This document shows positions 49,261 through 57,827 of a stretch of DNA of 64,000 nt, piece after piece. The notes beneath the pieces were generated by a model. That model worked only from the letters and a program-made list of their open reading frames with translations, was not told where the DNA came from and made no database searches. How positions within the stretch are numbered: position 1 is the first letter of the stretch; each line of letters begins with the position of its first letter. The position numbers and the translations under genes were made by a program. The stretch comes from JAGXLC01 sp041686375. GTDB taxonomy: Bacteria > Bacteroidota > Bacteroidia > Bacteroidales > UBA12077. Where the stretch lies: assembly GCA_041686375.1 (NCBI GenBank), contig JAWLEB010000009.1, forward strand, positions 19,986 to 83,985, written 5' to 3'.

Positions 49261-52057
49261 ACCTCTTTTTTCGGTTCATGTAATACCTTCTTCCTATCAA
49301 ACCGGCCACAACTATTATCAATATACCCCCTATAAGGTAGTCCCGGTTTTTATTATAGATAGCTTCTTTATCACCGATAAGAATGTAACCAGACCAAAAA
49401 TAGGGGTGTGCATGAAGCATGTCTGCATTATTTAAAAATTTTATTTTTGCTTCTCTTAACGCTTCTTCCTTACTTTTTCCCTTGATAATTTCTTCATAGA
49501 AATATTCCATTAATTGAATACTTGCATTATCTTCCACAGGCCAGAGAGTCATGACAATAGAGGGGCATCCGGCATATTTGAATCCACGTGCCAGACTCAT
49601 TACTCCTTCACCGCGACTTAACTTGCCTATACCCGTATTGCATGAGCTTAAAATAGTCATACGACTGCTTAAATTCAGATTATAGATTTCGTAAGTATTC
49701 AGAAATCCATCCTCTTCCTGCTCATTAGTTTGGGTAAATGCCATTTTAGAAAACATAGGATCATCATCACTGACAATTGTATGCATTGCCAGATGAAGCA
49801 TATCATATTTGGATGAATGCTTTTTGAAATTCTTTTCGGTGGCATCCTCATCGATGAATTTATCTCCATTAATGATTTGGGTGATTTTTGAAACTTCTTT
49901 TTTAATCCCTTTTAGCGGGTACAGGCGCTCCCTGTATTTTTGGCGTGTGGCTATTTTTACTTCATCCGGATTTTCAAGATTTTCATAGGAAGGAGCAAAA
50001 CCTGCAAACCTTTTTTTAGACTTTTTTTTAACAACAGGTTCTGTGAACAGGACTTTTGCAGAGTAGTCATAACTGATATTATAATCATGGATTAAGTATC
50101 GCAGTGAACTGTAATCAGGCAGGTCTGATAATACAGGTTTGGTTACAAGAATTTCAAAGGGTATATAGGCAAGCTGGTCATCCGGAATGATTATCAGTTT
50201 TTTATTTTGTGGCAGGTTGAGTGGTTTGATGAGTTTTGAATAAATGTAATGGGCGGTTTGTGCAAAATCCTTCATATCTTCTTTTCCATGATTTGCAAAA
50301 TTTCTTTTTGAGATTGAATTCTTTAAATTGTTGATTTCCTGAGGTAAGGAATCATTAATAGGTGTTAAATGCATACGAAGATCATTTTTTTCCAGCATAA
50401 AAGTATATAGTTTTTCCTCAAATATGGCATACTCTACAATGATATCCTCATTGCTCATTTTCTCTTGTATAACTTCCGGTTTTATGGCTTTTAGATTGTA
50501 TTTTAACTCATAAAAATCAGGATAATCCTTTTCAAATGTTTGCATTAATGTTTCGTATGATCTATTTAGTTGAAATAGTTGATCTTCCAATTGTTGTATT
50601 TTATCTGAATTGGGGGTTTCATCCTGGTTTGCTTCAAAAATGAGCTCTTCAACATTGTGAATGCGTTTTTTTATTAGGTTTTCTTTTTGTTTTAAACTAT
50701 CGGGTATGTTTCCAATTGTTAAAGCTTGGTTAGATTGTATAGATTCATACAATACAGTAGCTTTACTTCCTTCTGCATATGCAAATGCTTTGTCCAGATA
50801 TTTTTTGTTCTGCGTATTTTGATATAACTGAATAGCTATCTCCATGGCCTCCATATAAGTATCCCTTTCTTCGGCAGTGAGAAGAAGTTTACTATCGTCA
50901 TTTATATAACCTTTCCTTATTTCCCGTGTAGTTCTTATAGCAAGATCATAAGTTTTTAGAGCTTCTTCATAGTACCTTGGATTTTTTTCTCCCCATTCTT
51001 CTAATTTTCTCGCTTTTCTTTTAGAAAGCTCCAACAATTCATTCTTTGAAAATACATTCTCTGCTCTTGGATTAGCAAACAGGGAGGTATCATTGAACTC
51101 TTCCGATATTGCTATTAAACCCTTTTGATAACTCTCTAAAGCTTTTCTTAATTCTCCCTGTTGATAATACAGGTCTCCCAGGTTGGAAAAAACTTTCGAA
51201 GTCTCCGGATGATTATCCCCTAAAGATGAGTGGTATATTTTTAAAGAATTGTTAAATAACTCCTTTGCTTCAGTAAAAGATTTTTGTTTCAATTTTAATA
51301 CTCCATAATTCATGTAAATTTTGGCCAGATTGTAATTATTTTCCCCGTAGCTTTTTTTTGCCTCAGGTATTATTTCTTTATAGTATTGTTCAGCAATCTT
51401 ATTGCTATCTGATTTATGGTATGCATTAGCGATGTTGACCATAGTATTTAAAATTCCCTCTGAGTCAGACTTATCTTTTATTTTAAGACTGATTTTATAA
51501 TTATCAACGGCTTTCTGATACGAGCCCAGATTATTGTATAATGCTCCGAGATTGTTATAGATCCATGATAACTGCTCAAGATTTTCTAAGGAGTCTTTTT
51601 TTAATAAACTAATAGCTTTATGATAATATAATTCTGCTTTTTCTTTATCTTTTTGTAAAGAAAAAATATTAGCCATGTTCAAATAATTCGACCCTAATTT
51701 CCTGTTGCTTATAGTATCCTGCTTCTCATATATTCTTTCTGCTTTCAGATAATATTCCATGGATTTATCATAATAGCCTTGTTTTTTGTAAATTACCCCA
51801 ATATTAACATAGGTGTCCGCTATTGTCTTGTGATTATCATCCTGGAGTTTTTCTTTTTTGTATTTTAAGATATCCATGAATATATCCCGGGACTGTTGAA
51901 ATTTTTCACGTGCTGCCATCTCTAAAGCCCTTTTTTTCAATGAGTCCAGTGAATTAAACTGGTTATCAGTTGAAGTTGTGGTTAAGTTACAATAGGATTT
52001 TATTGAAAATAGCAATATAGTGGTAATTAAGGTTATTTTTCGGAGTTTTTGAGACAT
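49244..52057 (-). CDS. TPR-CHAT domain protein (caspase-like protease family), membrane-anchored
   Basis: A 937-residue protein. A signal sequence (about 1-24) is followed by about eight TPR units (about 35-330), a helical linker with coiled coil (about 440-530) and a C-terminal CHAT caspase-like domain (about 620-890) with the catalytic pair His759 (HLAMHTI) and Cys806 (SSCNTGIG). A final membrane helix (about 905-925) precedes a basic tail. The CHAT domain is thus predicted in the periplasm. Its substrate is unknown. It lies between an ECF sigma/anti-sigma pair and a second anti-sigma-like gene plus a small acidic Gly-Gly peptide, so regulated cleavage of one of these is possible. Confidence 0.88.
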   Translation of the reverse strand: MSQKLRKITLITTILLFSIKSYCNLTTTSTDNQFNSLDSLKKRALEMAAREKFQQSRDIFMDILKYKKEKLQDDNHKTIADTYVNIGVIYKKQGYYDKSMEYYLKAERIYEKQDTISNRKLGSNYLNMANIFSLQKDKEKAELYYHKAISLLKKDSLENLEQLSWIYNNLGALYNNLGSYQKAVDNYKISLKIKDKSDSEGILNTMVNIANAYHKSDSNKIAEQYYKEIIPEAKKSYGENNYNLAKIYMNYGVLKLKQKSFTEAKELFNNSLKIYHSSLGDNHPETSKVFSNLGDLYYQQGELRKALESYQKGLIAISEEFNDTSLFANPRAENVFSKNELLELSKRKARKLEEWGEKNPRYYEEALKTYDLAIRTTREIRKGYINDDSKLLLTAEERDTYMEAMEIAIQLYQNTQNKKYLDKAFAYAEGSKATVLYESIQSNQALTIGNIPDSLKQKENLIKKRIHNVEELIFEANQDETPNSDKIQQLEDQLFQLNRSYETLMQTFEKDYPDFYELKYNLKAIKPEVIQEKMSNEDIIVEYAIFEEKLYTFMLEKNDLRMHLTPINDSLPQEINNLKNSISKRNFANHGKEDMKDFAQTAHYIYSKLIKPLNLPQNKKLIIIPDDQLAYIPFEILVTKPVLSDLPDYSSLRYLIHDYNISYDYSAKVLFTEPVVKKKSKKRFAGFAPSYENLENPDEVKIATRQKYRERLYPLKGIKKEVSKITQIINGDKFIDEDATEKNFKKHSSKYDMLHLAMHTIVSDDDPMFSKMAFTQTNEQEEDGFLNTYEIYNLNLSSRMTILSSCNTGIGKLSRGEGVMSLARGFKYAGCPSIVMTLWPVEDNASIQLMEYFYEEIIKGKSKEEALREAKIKFLNNADMLHAHPYFWSGYILIGDKEAIYNKNRDYLIGGILIIVVAGLIGRRYYMNRKKRYFSFK

Positions 52058-52085
52058 CCTGTATTGTTTATAATAATATTATGAA

Positions 52086-52093
52086 CAAAAATA
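52086..52093 (-). promoter_or_regulatory. Bacteroidota -7 box before the CHAT gene
   Basis: CAAAAATA on the plus strand reads TATTTTTG on the minus strand, matching TAnnTTTG, 28 bases before the CHAT gene ATG. Confidence 0.45.
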
Positions 52094-52249
52094 AAAAAAA
52101 GTTGGTAAAAATTTAAATTTTTTTATTCTGTATATCAGTTGATTATAAGATTTCTTTGAAAAAATTTTAAAAATCTGGGTTACCTTTTGATGGTTGAGGG
52201 AATAAAGGGGTGAAGGCCTTCATAATTGTTAAACTAAAATTTGAATACC

Positions 52250-52465
52250 ATGAAAACTAAAAATTTTATTACCCCGGAACAAAACCCTGAGACTTTTTTT
52301 ACAAGCAATTTAGAAAGCAGTGTACTTTGTCAGAATCAAATGTTTGCCATAAGAGGTGGCAATGAAGACGCATCGGACGAGGACGAGGACGAGGAAGAGG
52401 AAGAGGATACAAGCGATCAAGACAATGGGCGAACTTCTGATATTCAGGAGGATGCTTTTGTTTAG
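52250..52465 (+). CDS. Small acidic peptide with Gly-Gly motif, possible secreted precursor
   Basis: A 71-residue ORF. The N-terminal half (KNFITPEQNPETFFTSNLES) is leader-like and ends in MFAIRGG (residues 31-37), a double-Gly motif like those of Bacteroidales natural-product precursors processed by C39-type transporters. The rest is extremely acidic: SDEDEDEEEEED plus further Asp/Glu. A single Cys (about 26) is before the Gly-Gly. No transporter or modifying enzyme is adjacent; the CHAT protease is divergent and the anti-sigma-like paralogue follows. The frame also allows a TTG start at 52241. The role is unknown; a substrate of the CHAT protein is one possibility. Confidence 0.6.
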   Translation: MKTKNFITPEQNPETFFTSNLESSVLCQNQMFAIRGGNEDASDEDEDEEEEEDTSDQDNGRTSDIQEDAFV

Positions 52466-52525
52466 CACTTCCAGCTGCAGTCAGAAGAACTAAAGTTAAA
52501 TTTTCTAAACGCTAATATTAATAGT

Positions 52526-53293
52526 ATGATTAATATCTATGAAGACATAGAACGTTATATTGAGGGTGATTTACAAGGACATGCCCTGGCTGATATGGAA
52601 ACGGCTATTGAAGAAAATGTCAACTTAAAACAGGAGTATTTTTTCAGAAAAGAAGTTGATTCAGCCATTCAAGAAGAAAATGTTATGAATTTAAGGAGTC
52701 AGCTTCAGCAAATTTCCACGTCACAGAGTCCTAAGTCCACAGCAACAGGAAGAGAAAAAAGAATTCAGAGAAGAAAATCTTACGTTGCTGCTGCCTCATT
52801 GACTTTATTATTAGGAATTGGTGGTATTGGCTATTTTCACATGAATTCACCAAAAAATCCTGAAGAAGTTTTTGAAGAACATTATGAACCCTATCAAGCT
52901 ACCATATCTTTCCGGTCTGGAAATGAGGAGATAAATTCATTGTTAGTTAGGGCTTATCAGTATTACCAGGAAGAAAAATATACAACAGCCCTGACGTTAT
53001 TTGATCAAATTCTGGAGCAGGAGCAAGATATGGGTGTATTGTTATACTCCGGAATCTCTTTGATGGAGATAGACAGATACTATGAAGCTGAGCAATCATT
53101 TGCAATGGTTGTTAAAAATGATAACAATCTTTTTATAGAACAAGCCAAATGGTATTTGGCGATGTGTTATATTAAGACGAATGAAAAAACAGAAGCCGAA
53201 AAACTGCTTGCGGACCTGGCACAGAATAGTCAGTTTTATGATGAACAGGCAGAAAAAGTTATGCGTGATCTGGCTAAACTAGAGGAGGATTGA
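52526..53293 (+). CDS. Anti-sigma-like membrane protein with periplasmic TPR domain (copy 2)
   Basis: A 255-residue paralogue of the gene at 48318 with the same order: acidic N-terminal helices (EDIERYIEGDLQGHAL), one membrane helix (about 88-106, YVAAASLTLLLGIGGIGYF) and a periplasmic TPR region with matching blocks (ALTLFDQILEQEQDMGVLLY, NNLFIEQAKWYLAMCYI). No sigma factor is adjacent to this copy. It may respond to the same signal through its TPR region, or bind the sigma factor encoded at 47756. It is 60 bases after the acidic peptide gene. Confidence 0.75.
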   Translation: MINIYEDIERYIEGDLQGHALADMETAIEENVNLKQEYFFRKEVDSAIQEENVMNLRSQLQQISTSQSPKSTATGREKRIQRRKSYVAAASLTLLLGIGGIGYFHMNSPKNPEEVFEEHYEPYQATISFRSGNEEINSLLVRAYQYYQEEKYTTALTLFDQILEQEQDMGVLLYSGISLMEIDRYYEAEQSFAMVVKNDNNLFIEQAKWYLAMCYIKTNEKTEAEKLLADLAQNSQFYDEQAEKVMRDLAKLEED

Positions 53294-53300
53294 TTAACTC

Positions 53301-53344
53301 AATAACCCGGATATTGTACCTCATGAAATAATATCCGGGTTATT
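53301..53344 (+). other. Long stem-loop between the anti-sigma-like and kinase genes
   Basis: Perfect 15-bp inverted repeat (53301-53315 with 53330-53344, 14-base loop). It lacks a T run in either direction, so it may be an mRNA-stabilising or processing hairpin and not a classical terminator. Confidence 0.6.
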
Positions 53345-53358
53345 AAAAACTTACTATC

Positions 53359-54084
53359 ATGTTAAAAACAGAAAAAAGGTTTTTGATAACACAACCGAAT
53401 ACAGTCTCAGAAAAAAAATTCTTGTCTTATGTTTCCCATAGAATAAGAACTCCATTGAATTCAGTAATTGGATTTTCAAAGTTGCTTCTCAATAAAGATT
53501 GCTCTGATGAAAAAGTTGAAGATTTCGCAGATAAAATTTTAAGTAGTGGGTATGAAATATTGCATTACTTTCAAAATATTATGGATCTTTCCGAAATGGA
53601 GACAGATATTGTCAATGTAAATCCTGTGAAACTTGATGCTAAAGATCTTATCCTGAGACTTGTTAGGGAGTATCGGGATCGATTTCAACCAGAACATAAT
53701 ATTGAAATTAAATGTACAGATATCAGAAATTTCAGGAGTATACCGATTCAATCTGATGATTATATTTTCAGTCGTATACTTGGAAATATAATTGAACTAA
53801 CCAGAATGATGATTCATGAAGGAGAGATAATCCTTAGCTGTATTATTAGCCATGATGGATATATACATTTTAGGGTTACTGGAAAATTTAATTCAGTACT
53901 TCATGCGGCGGATGAATCACTTATACTGCAAAAAGGAGAGGATAATGACAGTATAGAGTATTTGACCTATAAGGTAATACGTAATTTTTCAGAATTGCTG
54001 GGAGGCACTTTTTCTGCGGCGATAATCGCAGATAATGAGATTCTTTTCAATTTCATACTTCCTTACCATAGCGCCATAGAGTGA
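53359..54084 (+). CDS. Histidine kinase-like protein with decayed ATPase domain
   Basis: A 241-residue soluble protein. The HisKA part has the phosphoacceptor His27 in SYVSHRIRTPLNSVIGFSKL. The following HATPase-like region keeps the fold pattern but has lost the motifs: the N box reads ILGNIIELTRMM without the usual NAxK, the DxGxG box reads VTGKFN, and the last glycine box is absent (YLTYKVIRNFSELLGG). It may be a phosphotransfer or pseudokinase scaffold. No sensor domain is present. A LytTR regulator lies downstream after repeat R2b. Confidence 0.75.
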   Translation: MLKTEKRFLITQPNTVSEKKFLSYVSHRIRTPLNSVIGFSKLLLNKDCSDEKVEDFADKILSSGYEILHYFQNIMDLSEMETDIVNVNPVKLDAKDLILRLVREYRDRFQPEHNIEIKCTDIRNFRSIPIQSDDYIFSRILGNIIELTRMMIHEGEIILSCIISHDGYIHFRVTGKFNSVLHAADESLILQKGEDNDSIEYLTYKVIRNFSELLGGTFSAAIIADNEILFNFILPYHSAIE

Positions 54085-54090
54085 AATGTT

Positions 54091-54243
54091 ATTCAAATGA
54101 AACCCTCATCCACTAACTTAGACAAATGCCTGTGCATAAACCATGAGGGTTCCATGGGATGCAGAATCAACTTACGTTGACTTTAGTAGCACTGGGTCTC
54201 AGAGTAAGAAACTAATAACCTAACTTGGTTCAAATGAAAAATT
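54091..54243 (+). repeat. Dispersed 145-bp repeat R2, copy b
   Basis: Same orientation and about 85% identity to 49117-49260. Both edges carry CAAATGAAA (54094-54102 and near 54233), which could be the remains of a target duplication or of the element's own termini. ACCCTCAT and ATGAGGGT form an inverted repeat. It lies between the kinase-like and LytTR genes. Confidence 0.85.
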
Positions 54244-54250
54244 AAATAAT

Positions 54251-54610
54251 ATGGATAGTAAAACCAATAACAAAACGCAAGATACCATCATAATTTCTTC
54301 TCAATATGGACGTAAAGAGATTGGTAAGCAAAAAATTATTTATTGCAGAAGTTTTTCAGTAGGGACTTTAGTGTACCTTAAGGATGGCTCTCATCTATTG
54401 CTTAAGGAGAGTATTCATGTGCTCAAATCTTATTTACAAGAGTCTGAGTTTTTTCTTGTTGATGAATATCATTTAATTAATATCAGATATATCGATGCTA
54501 TCTTTTCGAATAGGATCTTGCTTGTGAATGGGGGTAAATGCAATATTGAAGCGAAAAGAAGAAAGGAATTGTTTACCCGGATTGAACATTTTTATGCGAT
54601 GCAATATTAA
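54251..54610 (+). CDS. Stand-alone LytTR DNA-binding protein
   Basis: A 119-residue LytTR domain without receiver. Motifs: IIYCRSFSVGTLVYLKDGSH, a helix LKSYLQESEFFLVDEYHLIN and the terminal IFSNRILLVNGGKCNIEAKRR, as in LytTR DNA-binding modules. It probably regulates transcription. It lies just after repeat R2b, whose 3' end (CAAATGAAAAATTA) forms its leader, and just before repeat R1b. Confidence 0.8.
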   Translation: MDSKTNNKTQDTIIISSQYGRKEIGKQKIIYCRSFSVGTLVYLKDGSHLLLKESIHVLKSYLQESEFFLVDEYHLINIRYIDAIFSNRILLVNGGKCNIEAKRRKELFTRIEHFYAMQY

Positions 54611-54620
54611 TATGGAATAC

Positions 54621-54759
54621 TTAGAAACTGTTTTGATTTTGTCCATAAACCAGGAGGCGCATTTGAATCCCCGCCCTAAAAAGGACGGGACTCTGCAAAA
54701 TATCATCTTCAAAATTTGGTAAAGCAAAATTTCTAAAAGAAATCAAAACAGTTTCTTAT
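54621..54759. repeat. MITE-like repeat R1, copy b, with terminal inverted repeats
   Basis: The left end (TTAGAAACTGTTTTGATTT) is an inverted copy of the right end (AAATCAAAACAGTTTCTTA, 54741-54759). In the middle, CCCGCCCT and AGGACGGG (54670-54689) form a hairpin. Related copies are at 37722 and 62963. About 139 bases, no ORF, and it fits tightly between two genes. This is the pattern of a non-autonomous transposable element. Confidence 0.8.
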
Positions 54760-54770
54760 AAATTTGCAAA

Positions 54771-56123
54771 TCAGTATAAAAAGTTCATTCCAATGTACAG
54801 TCCGCTTGAGCCATCACGTCTGTCAAGCGCTCTTCCATAATCTACAGCCACAACAAAATTGTAGTTGAGTGCAAAATGTAAGCCGATTCCAGCGCTTGAA
54901 TGTAATTTATCCTTATCATCGCTGAAAAAATGTTCCTGGTTTATATGATCTGGTATGTTTGATTTGTCTATTTCAATGGGGTCAATAACTGTTCCCGCAT
55001 CCCCAAAAGTGCTTAAAGCAATATAGATGTGCTGGTTAAATATTTCTTTTCTTAAAAACTTCCAACGCAATTCCAGATTCCCATAAACAATATCATCGCC
55101 AATAATTCTGTTCCGGTTTATACCTCTTAAAGATTTGCTTCCTCCCAGCCCTTCTACATTAACTGATTGTGTGAATGACGACAACAAATAGGATTGCATA
55201 TAAAAGGGAGATTTACCGGCTATTGTTCCCTGGTAACCCAGCCTTACTGCAAGATTCAACTCTTTTGGTAAAAGCGTGAAATACTGCCTGTGAATTGCCG
55301 ACATTTTAAGGTAGGTGTTTTTTTTATTGCTAAGAATTGATGGTGCTCCGGCAAGCAAGACTTCACTCCACACCCCTTGCATGGGATTGGCTTCCTGGTC
55401 CCTGGAATCATAAATTATTCCGCTTTTCAGATAGTTTACACGGCCACCGTCTTTATCCTTTTCGGGAATTAAACCCCATTGATCATATAGCTCGTAAAGC
55501 GTTGTCGTATCTTCAAGCTGATCTTCCGAATCTGTTCCTTCATTATACTGTTCAAAATCAAAAGGATTCAGCTTGTGATCAAAGTGTTCTACCCCTAACA
55601 GCCATTTAAAATCAGAATCACTAATATAATCCTGCATATGGAGAGAGAAATGAAATAATTCCCGCTCATACCTGTAGAACATTCTTGAAATATAATCATC
55701 ATTCTTTTCTTCTGTGAATGCTCTTTTATACCTTGAGTTATACCCATTAAAACCATAGAAATCAAGAGATCTTTCAGTGAAGTAACTCAGATCAACGGTA
55801 AAGCGGACAGGATGATTGGGAAGAATATGTTGCGAATCAAACAAAAGTTGATTAATCCCGCTTCTTTTGGTGGTTCTGGAGATCTCCATGTAGATAGAAT
55901 GCTTGTAATCCGGGAATGTGCTTCCATCTCCATAGTTGTAAAAGTTCACAAGTCCTCCGTATTTAAATCCACGGTCAGTATCATAAGCAACTACAGGAAG
56001 CGCTCCGAATGTCCATCCTTCTTTTGTGTCCTGGCGGGTGGTATCAGGGGGAGTGCTGAATAACTGCAAACTTATGAAAACCAGTAGAACAGTTATTCCT
56101 GCTTTTTGAAAGAAATTTTCCAT
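54771..56123 (-). CDS. BamA/TamA-type outer membrane barrel protein without POTRA
   Basis: About 450 residues. A signal peptide ends near LFSTPP. The rest is an Omp85-type barrel: GWTFGALPVVAYDTDRGFKY at the start, LKSGIIYDSRDQEANPMQGV, a LRGI sequence in place of the VRGF/Y lid motif (GGSKSLRGINRNRI), and a terminal strand ending GLYIGMNFLY. No POTRA domain is visible. It fits the Bacteroidota 'surface antigen D15-like' proteins. The frame is open to an ATG at 56174, but ATG 56123 gives a proper signal peptide. Its substrate is unknown. Confidence 0.78.
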   Translation of the reverse strand: MENFFQKAGITVLLVFISLQLFSTPPDTTRQDTKEGWTFGALPVVAYDTDRGFKYGGLVNFYNYGDGSTFPDYKHSIYMEISRTTKRSGINQLLFDSQHILPNHPVRFTVDLSYFTERSLDFYGFNGYNSRYKRAFTEEKNDDYISRMFYRYERELFHFSLHMQDYISDSDFKWLLGVEHFDHKLNPFDFEQYNEGTDSEDQLEDTTTLYELYDQWGLIPEKDKDGGRVNYLKSGIIYDSRDQEANPMQGVWSEVLLAGAPSILSNKKNTYLKMSAIHRQYFTLLPKELNLAVRLGYQGTIAGKSPFYMQSYLLSSFTQSVNVEGLGGSKSLRGINRNRIIGDDIVYGNLELRWKFLRKEIFNQHIYIALSTFGDAGTVIDPIEIDKSNIPDHINQEHFFSDDKDKLHSSAGIGLHFALNYNFVVAVDYGRALDRRDGSSGLYIGMNFLY

Positions 56124-56522
56124 GTATTTTTTATTAGCGGTTTTATGTTTTGGATTTATCCATTGGCTGAACAACTTGTTAGCTACTGTATGTTTAATAT
56201 TTTTATTCGCAAACCTGGTTTATAAGTTATAGCTATTAGGTATTCAAACTGCTTAGTCGTTTGTTACTTCTGTTTAAAAGCAATTCTTAACTTTTATGTG
56301 TTAAATGTATGAATTTTGTATTTTCGCAACAAGTCCGTAGAGATTTTTAAATATTTTGTTTTGTGTAATATAAAATAATAGAGATGAATTTTACCCTGAT
56401 ACAATAATCATTAATATCACAACCGGGGATGGTTACTTTATCAGGGAAGTTCTCTCTCTTTGGCAGAACTACTGCCTCGGGAGGACAAACATTTGGTAAA
56501 TAACTAAATAAATAATGTACAT
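56124..56522. other. Intergenic region between the divergent BamA-like and hutI genes
   Basis: About 400 bases, AT-rich, without an ORF that has any recognisable feature. It contains repeat R4 copy b at 56447-56504. I saw no convincing promoter for either gene. Confidence 0.6.
56447..56504 (+). repeat. Short leader-like repeat R4, copy b
   Basis: AAGTTCTCTCTCTTTGGCA, a hairpin (GGCAG-AACTA-CTGCC), GGGAGG and ACATTTGGTAAATA, similar in order to 47667-47720. It lies 18 bases before hutI. Similarity is partial. Confidence 0.4.
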
Positions 56523-57773
56523 ATGATGTTATTAATAAAGAATATCAAAACCCTGGTCAATGTTGATGATAAACTCAACAAGTGGGTGGCCGGAGCTAAT
56601 ATGCAAAATCTTAGCACAATAGATGATGCTTTTTTATTGATTGAAGATGACAAAATAAGTGATTATGGGAAAATGCAAGATTTATCCCACATTCATAGTT
56701 TTGATCGCATTATTGACGCAGATGGAAAAATGGTTTTCCCTTCTTTTTGTGATTCACATACGCACCTGGTATATGCAGGGAGTCGTGAAATTGAATACAG
56801 TGATAAAATCCGTGGACTTTCATATGCGGAAATTGCTAAGAGAGGAGGTGGAATTTTAAATTCTGCAAAATTATTACATAATACATCAGAGGAGGAATTA
56901 TACCGGCAATCGCTTGAAAGGATTAATGAGATTATAGCTTTAGGAACAGGTGCTGTGGAGATAAAAAGCGGGTATGGTCTGACCGTTGAAGATGAGCTGA
57001 AAATGCTAAGAGTTATCAAAAGATTGAAGGATACTACTCCTGTTACGATCCAGTCAACATTTTTGGGTGCTCATTCTGTCCCTGATGAATATAAAGGCAA
57101 TCCGGATAAATATGTAGACATTGTTGTTGATGAGATGCTGCCCGAGGTGAAGAAAGAAGATCTTGCCGACTTTGTTGATGTATTTTGCGACCGCGGTTTT
57201 TTCACAGTTTCGCAAACTGAAAGAATACTGGAAGCATCTTCACGGTATGGGTTGAAACCTAAGATTCACGCCAATGAACTTGACTTTTCCGGTGGAATCC
57301 AGACAGGGATTAAATATGATGCCTTATCAGTTGATCATCTGGAATATACAGGAGATGATGAAATTAAGGCGCTGTTAGATTCAGAAACCATGCCAACACT
57401 CCTTCCGGGGGCATCTTTTTTCCTGGGTTTGATAAATCCACCGGCACGTGACATGATTAAAGCAGGATTGCCTGTGGCATTAGCTTCGGATTATAATCCA
57501 GGCTCTTCACCGTCAGGCAATATGAAATTCATTATGTCTCTTGGCACAATTAAACTGAAAATGTTGCCGGAAGAGGTCATTCATGCCGCAACAATTAATG
57601 GTGCTTATGCTATGGGGCTTAGCCAAACCCATGGAAGTATAAGCCGGGGGAAAAAAGCCAATGTATTTATTACAAAGGAAATTCCAACCTATGCTTTCAT
57701 GCCCTATGCATACGGTAGTTACCTGATTGATGAGGTTATTTTGAATGGACAGCCGCAAGCCTATAATATTTAA
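56523..57773 (+). CDS. hutI: Imidazolonepropionase
   Basis: Third step of histidine degradation: hydrolyses 4-imidazolone-5-propionate to N-formimino-L-glutamate. Amidohydrolase-fold motifs: metal ligands in DSHTHLVYAGSRE, a His in STFLGAHSVP, HANELDFSGG, and the late SDYNPGSSPSGN. The 416-residue length is normal. The fused ftcD gene follows after 54 bases on the same strand, giving two consecutive pathway steps. hutH and hutU are not in the window. Confidence 0.94.
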   Translation: MMLLIKNIKTLVNVDDKLNKWVAGANMQNLSTIDDAFLLIEDDKISDYGKMQDLSHIHSFDRIIDADGKMVFPSFCDSHTHLVYAGSREIEYSDKIRGLSYAEIAKRGGGILNSAKLLHNTSEEELYRQSLERINEIIALGTGAVEIKSGYGLTVEDELKMLRVIKRLKDTTPVTIQSTFLGAHSVPDEYKGNPDKYVDIVVDEMLPEVKKEDLADFVDVFCDRGFFTVSQTERILEASSRYGLKPKIHANELDFSGGIQTGIKYDALSVDHLEYTGDDEIKALLDSETMPTLLPGASFFLGLINPPARDMIKAGLPVALASDYNPGSSPSGNMKFIMSLGTIKLKMLPEEVIHAATINGAYAMGLSQTHGSISRGKKANVFITKEIPTYAFMPYAYGSYLIDEVILNGQPQAYNI

Positions 57774-57827
57774 AATTGTATTGTTTCCCATATTATATAT
57801 AATGTAGAAACTAAAACCAGATAAATT

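Noticed and set aside
53301..53344. Rho-independent terminator
   Set aside because: The stem is strong but no T run follows in either direction, so it is listed only as a stem-loop.
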